From Saprospiraceae bacterium (GTDB taxonomy: Bacteria; Bacteroidota; Bacteroidia; Chitinophagales; Saprospiraceae): DNA of 12,547 nucleotides. Both the position numbers and the translations under genes were made by a program. Position 1 is the first letter of the stretch. Every line of letters begins with the position of its first letter. Location of the stretch: positions 1-12,547 of the forward strand of contig JAHDBK010000051.1 of the NCBI GenBank assembly GCA_020630455.1, in the 5' to 3' direction. This document shows positions 7,653 to 12,547 of this stretch, piece after piece. The notes beneath the pieces were generated by a model. The model saw only the letters and a program-made list of their open reading frames with translations. It did no database searches and had not been told where the DNA came from.

Positions 7653-9086
7653 CTACTCATTAACAATTTCTCCCTTTAAAGTGGCTGAATTAGCATCATT
7701 TATTGTTACATAACAATAATCTCCTACATTTAGGTTTGCTATTTTAGGAAAAATAATCATTTTATTTTGAGAATTTCTTCCTTTGAAGTCTTGGTCAGAT
7801 TTTTTAGAATCTCCTTCAATCAATACTTTAAATGTTTTGCCAATATCTTTTTGATTCTGTTTAAAAGATATTTGATTTTGAAGTCTGATAATTTCGTTCA
7901 ATCTGCGTTTTTTTACTTCAAGAGGAATATCATCTTCATACTTTTTGGCAGCTAGAGTACCTGGACGTTCAGAATAGAAAAACATATAAGACATAGAATA
8001 TTGAGCAAATTCCATTATCGTCAAAGTATCATGATGTTCTTCTTCAGTTTCTGAACAAAAACCAGCTATCATATCAGAAGAAATAGCACAGTCAGGAATG
8101 ATTTCATATATTTTATTCACTCTTTCCATATACCATTCTCTATCATAAGTTCTATTCATTAATTCTAATACGCGGCTATTTCCAGATTGAACAGGGAGAT
8201 GTATATAATTACAAATGTTTTCATATTGAGCCATTGTATGTAATACTTCATCAGTTATATCTTTTGGATGTGAAGTAGAAAAGCGAACTCTTAAATCAGG
8301 ATGAACATCAGCCGTCATTGCTAATAATTGAGCAAAGTTGACGGTTTCATTGGTTTCAGGATTTTTCCATAAGAATGAATCCACATTTTGTCCTAATAAA
8401 GTAACTTCTCTATAGCCTCTATTGAATAAATCAGTTGCTTCAGCTACAATACTAAAAGGTTCTCTACTTCTTTCTCTTCCTCTTGTAAATGGAACAATAC
8501 AAAATGAACACATATTATTACAGCCCCTCATAATTGAGATAAAAGCAGTGACTCCATTAGAATCTAATCTAACGGGATTTATATCTGCATAAGTTTCTTC
8601 TCTTGAAAGCAGTACATTAACGCCTTTATCTCCTCCCCAAGCATCAGAAACTAGTTGAGGTAAAGAACGATAAGCATCAGGACCTACAACTAAATCCACT
8701 AATCGTTCTTGTTCTAATAATTTGGCTTTTAAGCGTTCAGCCATACAGCCCAATACGCCCACTAAAGTACCTGGTTTTCTTTCTTTAATTTTATCAAAAA
8801 CACGAAGTCTTTTCCTTACAGTATCTTCTGCTTTTTCTCTAATAGAGCAAGTATTGATAAGGATTAAATCAGAATCTTCCATATTGCGAGTAGGGGAGAA
8901 ACCCATTTCTCCTAATATAGACGCAACAATTTCACTATCACTAAAATTCATTTGACAACCATAACTCTCTATATAGAATTGTTTGCCTTGAGAATTTTTT
9001 TGTAGTTGTTCTTTAAAAAAAACATCTCCTTGCTTTTTTTCGTCGATATTTTTATCTAATACGCTGTCTGTAGGTTTGTATCTCAT
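7653..9086 (-). CDS. miaB: tRNA-2-methylthio-N6-dimethylallyladenosine synthase
   Basis: A radical SAM enzyme that converts i6A-37 to ms2i6A-37 in tRNAs reading UNN codons. The N-terminal UPF0004 domain (about 35-150) holds the three Cys ligands of the auxiliary cluster: YGCQMNFSDSE with Cys44, INTCSIREKAE with Cys80, and LGCMAERLK with Cys114. The radical SAM domain carries RGCNNMCSFC (187-196; Cys189, 193 and 196), followed by PFTRGRERSR, which is typical of MiaB rather than RimO. LLGQNVDSF (230-238) and HLPVQSGN (296-303) are further family motifs. A TRAM domain for tRNA binding occupies about 410-475. The length of 477 residues suits the family; the first 30 residues are a variable, charged leader. 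The chosen ATG lies 22 bases downstream of a consensus -7 element, supporting this start. Confidence 0.97.
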   Translation of the reverse strand: MRYKPTDSVLDKNIDEKKQGDVFFKEQLQKNSQGKQFYIESYGCQMNFSDSEIVASILGEMGFSPTRNMEDSDLILINTCSIREKAEDTVRKRLRVFDKIKERKPGTLVGVLGCMAERLKAKLLEQERLVDLVVGPDAYRSLPQLVSDAWGGDKGVNVLLSREETYADINPVRLDSNGVTAFISIMRGCNNMCSFCIVPFTRGRERSREPFSIVAEATDLFNRGYREVTLLGQNVDSFLWKNPETNETVNFAQLLAMTADVHPDLRVRFSTSHPKDITDEVLHTMAQYENICNYIHLPVQSGNSRVLELMNRTYDREWYMERVNKIYEIIPDCAISSDMIAGFCSETEEEHHDTLTIMEFAQYSMSYMFFYSERPGTLAAKKYEDDIPLEVKKRRLNEIIRLQNQISFKQNQKDIGKTFKVLIEGDSKKSDQDFKGRNSQNKMIIFPKIANLNVGDYCYVTINDANSATLKGEIVNE

Positions 9087-9107
9087 AATTTAAAAGATTT
9101 CAGGCTG

Positions 9108-9115
9108 CAAAGATA
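9108..9115 (-). promoter_or_regulatory. Bacteroidota -7 element for miaB
   Basis: On the minus strand the bases read TATCTTTG, an exact TAnnTTTG match. It lies 22 bases upstream of the miaB ATG, giving a leader of roughly 15 bases. TTTTG at 9134-9130 could serve as a -33 element, but the spacer would be only 14 bases, shorter than usual. Lying between the DUF1232 stop and miaB, it suggests miaB and the sigma-54 activator form their own transcription unit. Confidence 0.55.
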
Positions 9116-9136
9116 CAATTTTTCAATGACAAAATG

Positions 9137-9346
9137 TCAGTTTTTGTTTTTTTCTTCTATTTCTTTAGATTTGTTTTTTGTGAATAGTTCTCTTACAGAC
9201 CAGATGAGTATACCTGTGGCTGTAGCTTCATCTAAATTTCCAATATATGGAATGATATCGGGTATGATTTCAGCTATTCCAGAAGTAGGATTGAGTATAT
9301 AAATTAAGGAAACAGCACCTCCTATGATTGCTCCAATTTTCTTCAT
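9137..9346 (-). CDS. Small DUF1232 (YkvA-like) membrane protein
   Basis: A 69-residue protein with one N-terminal hydrophobic segment (about 4-19) followed by the DUF1232 signature: an L-N-P stretch (18-20), IIPDIIPYIGNLDEA (27-41) and a second hydrophobic segment GILIWSVREL (46-55). It ends in a strongly charged, Lys/Glu-rich tail. The usual family motif is P-[ID]-x-[IL]-P-D-x-[IV]-P-x-[IL]-G-x-[LI]-D-[DE], which is well matched. Its function is not known. The gene lies 50 bp before miaB, but miaB has its own promoter in that gap. The predicted promoter at 9643-9674 may drive this gene together with the small reading frame at 9442-9558. Confidence 0.75.
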   Translation of the reverse strand: MKKIGAIIGGAVSLIYILNPTSGIAEIIPDIIPYIGNLDEATATGILIWSVRELFTKNKSKEIEEKNKN

Positions 9347-9441
9347 ATTAGTTTTATATTAATAATGCTAAATAATCAAATAATGACAAGTTATTTGAAC
9401 TTCTTTTATGATATCTCAGATGAGTTTTTGTGGAATGAGGC

Positions 9442-9558
9442 CTATTTTAATCCATTACTGTTAATATAGTGCCTAAGTAATTTATAAACTAAAAATACTA
9501 AGCATGCTGAAATAATTATAATATTTCCATATAATAAGTACGCATCAAATGTTTCCAT
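9442..9558 (-). CDS. Predicted 38-residue single-pass membrane microprotein
   Basis: In the 376-base gap between the deoxynucleoside kinase and DUF1232 genes, the minus strand encodes METFDAYLLYGNIIII followed by SACLVFLVYKLLRHYI and NSNGLK, ending at TAG. Residues about 8-27 form one clean transmembrane helix with an acidic N-terminus and a basic stretch after it (KLLRH), giving an N-outside orientation by the positive-inside rule. It resembles small bitopic peptides such as complex subunits in general shape, but I recognise no family. Support comes from the Bacteroidota promoter about 85 bases upstream on the same strand. In AT-rich DNA hydrophobic short frames can arise by chance, so this remains a prediction. 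Confidence 0.42.
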   Translation of the reverse strand: METFDAYLLYGNIIIISACLVFLVYKLLRHYINSNGLK

Positions 9559-9642
9559 CTTTTGAATTTTTAATAAATAATTAGGTGATTCATTTATTAT
9601 TTTAATTCAAGTAGTTTTGCGTAATTCAATAAAAAGGTTAGG

Positions 9643-9674
9643 CAAAATTAGAAAACAATTACATATTAAACAAA
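9643..9674 (-). promoter_or_regulatory. Bacteroidota promoter (-33 TTTG, 20-base spacer, -7 TAATTTTG)
   Basis: On the minus strand TTTG (9674-9671) is followed after 20 bases by TAATTTTG (9650-9643), matching the known -33/-7 pattern with suitable spacing. Transcription would begin near 9636, about 78 bases ahead of the 38-residue reading frame, and could continue into the DUF1232 gene. It lies just past the stop codon of the deoxynucleoside kinase gene. Confidence 0.5.
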
Positions 9675-9722
9675 TTTATATATGAATTTTTAAAAAAATA
9701 AAGAAATTTATTTATTATTAAC

Positions 9723-10367
9723 TTAAAAAAGACCGTATAAGTTAGTGTTTACCATATCTATGACTTTACCTTTATCTTCTGGCCTAGTTTCAAAATCAAT
9801 ATCATCAACATTGATAATTAGAAGATTTCCTGTATCATAGGTAGCAATCCATTTTTCATATCTTTCGTTCAAACGTTTTAAATATTCAATGCTCATACTG
9901 CTTTCATAGTCTCTCCCTCTTTTTTCGATATGGTCTACTAAAGTAGGAATACTTGAGCGTAAATAAATCAACAAATCAGGTGGTTTTACTTGAGATGACA
10001 TGAGTTGGAACAAAGAAAAATAATTATCAAAATCACGTTTAGGCATTAGTCCCATTTCATATAAATTGGGAGCGAAGATATATGCATCTTCATAAATCGT
10101 TCTATCTTGAATAACAGTTTTATTTCCTCTTTGTATATTCAATACTTGTCTATAGCGGCTATTAAGGAAATAGATTTGTAGATTAAAAGCCCAACGCTTC
10201 ATGTCCACATAAAAGTCGCTGAGGTAAGGGTTATCTTCTGTGTCTTCAAAATGTACTTCCCAATTAAAGTGTTTGGCAAGTAAGGTACATAAAGTAGTTT
10301 TTCCAGCACCGATATTTCCAGCTATTGCTATGTGTTTAATTGATGGTGAATTTGGGTTGTCGTTCAT
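9723..10367 (-). CDS. Deoxynucleoside kinase (dNK/dGK/dAK family)
   Basis: A cytoplasmic salvage enzyme that transfers phosphate from a nucleoside triphosphate to the 5'-OH of a deoxynucleoside. The 214-residue protein has the P-loop GNIGAGKT (17-24), the substrate-side segment EDNPYLSDFY (44-53), QIYFLNSRY (64-72), the DRTIYED motif (88-94, the DRS/ERS-type motif that positions the sugar 5'-OH), and the LID arginine motif RGRDYE (150-155). The length and all motifs fit the family, and none of the key residues is missing. Whether it prefers deoxyadenosine, deoxyguanosine or pyrimidines cannot be told by eye, so no gene symbol is given. It has 199 bp of gene-free sequence upstream, within which I found no exact -7 match; the nearest is GTATTTTG, one base short of the spacing. 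Confidence 0.9.
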   Translation of the reverse strand: MNDNPNSPSIKHIAIAGNIGAGKTTLCTLLAKHFNWEVHFEDTEDNPYLSDFYVDMKRWAFNLQIYFLNSRYRQVLNIQRGNKTVIQDRTIYEDAYIFAPNLYEMGLMPKRDFDNYFSLFQLMSSQVKPPDLLIYLRSSIPTLVDHIEKRGRDYESSMSIEYLKRLNERYEKWIATYDTGNLLIINVDDIDFETRPEDKGKVIDMVNTNLYGLF

Positions 10368-10566
10368 ACAATTATTAATTAATTTTGATTTAGCAATTTG
10401 TAATAAAGTTTTGAGTATGTTTATTAATTAAATCTATCTTTATTTATAAAAAAAATAAACAATCTCTTAATTGGAATGCCAAAATACGCTTTCATTTTTA
10501 AATATTAAAATTTGAAATAATGATTTGTATTAAAAAAAAAGAAAAACAATTATTTGACTTTGTTAA

Positions 10567-11268
10567 TTAGCCGATTCCATGAGAAGTCAATCTACATTTT
10601 ACTTTTAAAATTTTTGTGATTTCATCAATTCCAACATGATATGGTTGATAAGTAGGGTTATCAGAGAGCAATCTAAAAGTAGTGAGGATTCCATCAGTTT
10701 TAATTTGTTGAATTCTTTTGGCTACAAGTACATCAGTAACTACAATATATAGATGATTATCATAAATTTTACTATTATTATCTAAGGGTTCACAAATGAC
10801 AATATCTCCTTGTGTAAGGGTAGGATTCATACTGTTTCCATCAATTTCAAAAGCTACTAATTGAGAACCTTGAATATAAGGAACTGAAAATTGAGGTAAT
10901 TCTTTGTAAAAAGAAGGGTTTTGATGACTAATAGCATATCCTGCTCTAACTTTATCATGAATAAGTGTAATTTTAGACATTCCAAAATCCATATCTTGAA
11001 TATCCCCTATTTTAAAATCTTCTAATAATAACATTTTATTGGTTAATCCAAACAAAAAGTTGGCATCGATTTGATATAATTCACAAAGGGTCAAACTTTG
11101 GTCAACAGTGAGGTTTCTTTCTCCCTTGAGTATAGCATTGATGATATGATTGTAAGTATCGAGTTTTTCAGCTAATTCTGACTTGTTTTTTATTTTTTTT
11201 TCTTCAATTAAATATTTATATACAATTTTAAAACGTTGATTTACAATATGATTATTAAATTTTGACAT
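10567..11268 (-). CDS. LexA/CI-like repressor: HTH plus S24 self-cleaving peptidase domain
   Basis: A 233-residue transcription factor. The N-terminal XRE-type HTH occupies about 8-75 (KSELAEKLDTYNHIINAILKG at 29-49). The C-terminal S24 peptidase fold spans about 105-228, with nucleophile Ser146 in GNSMNPT and general-base Lys184 in LVAKRI. A candidate cleavage site lies in VRAGY, with the Ala109-Gly110 bond about 36 residues before the Ser, as in UmuD- and CI-type proteins. It therefore has the parts for RecA-stimulated autocleavage in the SOS response. The frame remains open to an ATG at 11313, but the extra 15 residues (mostly Lys, Leu and Phe) do not resemble the family and would overlap a palindrome in the control region, so I chose the ATG at 11268. 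Autorepression from the adjoining divergent region is likely but inferred. Confidence 0.86.
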   Translation of the reverse strand: MSKFNNHIVNQRFKIVYKYLIEEKKIKNKSELAEKLDTYNHIINAILKGERNLTVDQSLTLCELYQIDANFLFGLTNKMLLLEDFKIGDIQDMDFGMSKITLIHDKVRAGYAISHQNPSFYKELPQFSVPYIQGSQLVAFEIDGNSMNPTLTQGDIVICEPLDNNSKIYDNHLYIVVTDVLVAKRIQQIKTDGILTTFRLLSDNPTYQPYHVGIDEITKILKVKCRLTSHGIG

Positions 11269-11295
11269 ATTTTTTTTAATTTTTAGTGTAAACAA

Positions 11296-11328
11296 TTTGT
11301 GTTTAATAAACAAAATGTTGTATATTTG
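11296..11328 (+). promoter_or_regulatory. Bacteroidota promoter for the glucosaminidase gene
   Basis: TTTG (11296-11299) is separated by 21 bases from TATATTTG (11321-11328), an exact TAnnTTTG match. Transcription would start near 11335, about 60 bases before the ATG at 11396. The region overlaps the palindrome at 11300-11312, so a protein bound there should block this promoter. Confidence 0.6.
11300..11312. promoter_or_regulatory. Candidate operator palindrome
   Basis: TGTTTAATAAACA is a perfect 6-1-6 inverted repeat, with two more matching pairs outside one mismatch (11297-11315). It sits directly after the -33 element of the glucosaminidase promoter and about 30 bp upstream of the repressor start, a typical repressor site. 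Linking it to the S24 repressor is inference; AT-rich palindromes also arise by chance. Confidence 0.35.
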
Positions 11329-11363
11329 TGTTGTGAATAATAAAAAAGTGCAACAATAGTTTG

Positions 11364-11371
11364 CAAATATA
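11364..11371 (-). promoter_or_regulatory. Bacteroidota -7 element for the S24 repressor gene
   Basis: The minus strand reads TATATTTG, the same octamer as the opposing promoter. No clear TTG is seen at the -33 position. Transcription would begin near 11359, leaving a leader of about 90 bases before the repressor ATG at 11268. The element overlaps the 8-bp palindrome TTTGCAAA (11360-11367). Confidence 0.45.
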
Positions 11372-11395
11372 AGTTAAAAAAATTAATTAAAGAAA

Positions 11396-12244
11396 ATGGA
11401 AAATAAGAAATTAGAAGACGAAACGCGTCAATCATTCCCAATGATGTCAAAGGGATTTGATAAAAGCTATGATTTTACTGAAAAGTATAATCCTGAATTA
11501 GCATCGGTATTAAAACAATTATTTTATATATTAATGAAACCATTTGTTGCATTTAGGGCCAAATTGTATCATTTGTTTTTTAAACCATTCTCCAAATTGA
11601 AAAAGAGTTCTTTTCCTATTTTTAGGCTAGGAATTATAATTATTGGATTTACATTGCTTTATTATAAAAATTTAAGTTTTACAATAAATATTCAAAATCC
11701 TGTTTATGCGATGGCTAATAATGGAAATGATGATTTATCATATTTGGATTCTGAATCTTCATCATCTCATAATGATTATGCTCCAGTAAATGTAAGTGAG
11801 ATATCAAATAATGCTGAAGATTATATTGCTCAGTTTAAAAATGCAGCTATAGAAGAAATGAAACTTTATGGAATACCTGCGTCTATTACACTTGCTCAAG
11901 CACTTATTGAAAGTAATGCTGGAAATAGTAGGCTAGCTAAAGAAAATAATAATCATTTTGGTATTAAGTGTTTTTCCAAAAATTGTGTTAAGGGACATTG
12001 TACCAATCATTTCGATGATCATCATAAAGACTTTTTTAGAAAGTATAAGAGTCCTTGGAAATCTTATAGAGATCATTCTAAGTTTTTATTAAGAGATAGG
12101 TATAAAGGATTACAAGTGCATGGTAAAGATTATAAAAAATGGGCAGTAGGTCTTAAAAAAGCGGGTTATGCTACTGATAAAAACTACCATAACAAATTAA
12201 TTAATGTCATTAAAAAATATAAATTGTATCAATACGATAAGTAA
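11396..12244 (+). CDS. Membrane-anchored glucosaminidase-domain peptidoglycan hydrolase
   Basis: A 282-residue type II membrane protein. Residues 1-73 are a basic, cytoplasmic-looking region, a single transmembrane helix lies at about 74-96, and a Ser/Asn-rich linker (about 105-140) leads to the catalytic domain (about 143-280). That domain is of the glucosaminidase class (FlgJ / LytG-like, cleaving the glycan strands of peptidoglycan): YGIPASITLAQALIESNAG (158-176) with probable catalytic Glu172, NNHFGIKC (185-192), WKSYRDHSKFL (221-231) and a C-terminal WAVGLKKAGYATD (249-261). Three cysteines (192, 197 and 202) in the inserted loop after HFGIKC could form a disulfide in the periplasm. The C-terminus has no LysM repeat, unlike many Bacteroidota relatives. 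It is divergent from the S24 repressor gene, with a well-matched promoter in between. The enzyme class is confident; the role (cell division, remodelling or lysis) is not known. Confidence 0.88.
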   Translation: MENKKLEDETRQSFPMMSKGFDKSYDFTEKYNPELASVLKQLFYILMKPFVAFRAKLYHLFFKPFSKLKKSSFPIFRLGIIIIGFTLLYYKNLSFTINIQNPVYAMANNGNDDLSYLDSESSSSHNDYAPVNVSEISNNAEDYIAQFKNAAIEEMKLYGIPASITLAQALIESNAGNSRLAKENNNHFGIKCFSKNCVKGHCTNHFDDHHKDFFRKYKSPWKSYRDHSKFLLRDRYKGLQVHGKDYKKWAVGLKKAGYATDKNYHNKLINVIKKYKLYQYDK

Positions 12245-12286
12245 TGTTCAGTTATCAGTGATTAGTTGACAGTCTCTTTTTATTAG

Positions 12287-12443
12287 ACGTTATTACGAAA
12301 AGTTTTTTATGAAAGGTAAAATAGTATTTTTTTTATAGTCGAGGCATTACTCGAAAAGCATAGTCCTAGCTATGGTTGAGAGGAATAACGAAGAATATAA
12401 TTAAAAAGACAATTTAGCTATAATCAATTTTTCGTAATAACGT
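12287..12443. repeat. Approximately 157-bp palindromic element with 15-bp terminal inverted repeats (MITE-like)
   Basis: ACGTTATTACGAAAA (12287-12301) is repeated exactly in inverse at 12429-12443. Inside lies a nested set of pairings: TTATA (12333-12337) with TATAA (12396-12400), CTC (12350-12352) with GAG (12378-12380), and a central hairpin CATAG (12359-12363) with CTATG (12370-12374) around a 6-base loop. A run of T (12326-12333) faces a run of A (12403-12408). There is no open reading frame of note. The architecture suits a miniature inverted-repeat element or a large structured intergenic repeat. No clean target-site duplication is visible at the ends, and no second copy is in the window. 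It could also help end transcription of the glucosaminidase gene 43 bp upstream. Confidence 0.6.
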
Positions 12444-12547
12444 TTATTGAATTTGTGATTTTACTTATTCATAATAAAATATTAAAAAGGCTTTAGTACA
12501 CTGTAACATAAATAAAATTGTATTTTGAAAGAGTCTTTTGTTCTGAC
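12444..12547. other. Gene-free tail of the window
   Basis: The last 104 bases follow the palindromic element. I see no convincing reading frame, RNA gene or promoter in them; any gene here would extend beyond the window. Confidence 0.5.

Noticed and set aside
7332..7679. A 115-residue plus-strand frame opposite the sigma-54 activator gene.
   Set aside because: It is antisense to the Walker A and GAFTGA region, which is clearly coding on the minus strand, and it shows no domain of its own.
9127..9139. TGACA-AAA-TGTCA palindrome upstream of the miaB -7 element.
   Set aside because: A 5-bp arm overlapping the end of the DUF1232 gene is within chance expectation, and no regulator is suggested by context.
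9347..9722. Possible tRNA or structured RNA in the largest internal gap.
   Set aside because: No cloverleaf-like pattern, no GTTCNANNC T-loop sequence and no G-C-rich stems; the gap is explained by the 38-residue frame and its promoter.
10439..10460. TTTATTT / AAATAAA inverted repeat in the spacer before the deoxynucleoside kinase.
   Set aside because: Pure A/T pairing in A/T-rich sequence with no following U-tract; not a credible terminator or operator.
10424..10495. A 23-residue minus-strand reading frame upstream of the deoxynucleoside kinase gene.
   Set aside because: No promoter match, no membrane helix of full length and no recognised motif; such short frames are expected in this AT-rich spacer, which more likely holds the kinase promoter and leader.
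12251..12274. Short degenerate repeats of the GTTATCAGT / GTTGACAGT type after the glucosaminidase gene.
   Set aside because: Only two or three imperfect units; too little to call a repeat array, although such strings do occur as intergenic repeats in other genomes.

Overview
The window is very AT-rich DNA from what looks like a member of the Bacteroidota, possibly Saprospiria- or Chitinophagia-like. Three things point there. Start codons have no Shine-Dalgarno sequence ahead of them. Several upstream regions carry the Bacteroidota -7 element TAnnTTTG, sometimes with a TTTG -33 element. miaB is followed directly by a receiver-less sigma-54 activator, a pairing I know from this phylum. Taxonomy below phylum is a guess.

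Layout. Bases 114-1649 (+) encode a non-canonical pyruvate-kinase-like protein with an extra N-terminal domain and no normal C-terminal domain. Converging on it is a small DUF6884/YaaA-like gene (-) whose conserved N-terminus is encoded but has no ATG, GTG or TTG start. From 2088 to 6251 runs a plus-strand set: a small three-helix membrane protein, a large exported WG-repeat protein, an exported beta-rich protein, a VOC-fold protein and a lipoprotein that resembles a metallopeptidase. The last three are closely spaced (12 and 22 bp gaps) and are probably co-transcribed.

From 6332 to 11268 genes lie on the minus strand: a sigma-54-dependent Fis-type activator, miaB (with a clear -7 element 22 bases ahead of its ATG), a DUF1232 membrane protein, a predicted 38-residue membrane peptide with a good promoter, a deoxynucleoside kinase, and a LexA/CI-type S24 repressor. 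A 127-bp divergent region with face-to-face promoters separates the repressor from a membrane-anchored glucosaminidase (+, 11396-12244). The window ends with an approximately 157-bp gene-free palindrome with perfect 15-bp terminal inverted repeats, resembling a MITE.

I see housekeeping functions (tRNA modification, nucleotide salvage, central metabolism) mixed with lineage-specific envelope proteins. I do not see a defence system, CRISPR array, prophage, tRNA or rRNA. The points most worth following are the start-less DUF6884 gene, the terminal palindrome, the repressor/glucosaminidase divergent control region and the membrane microprotein.
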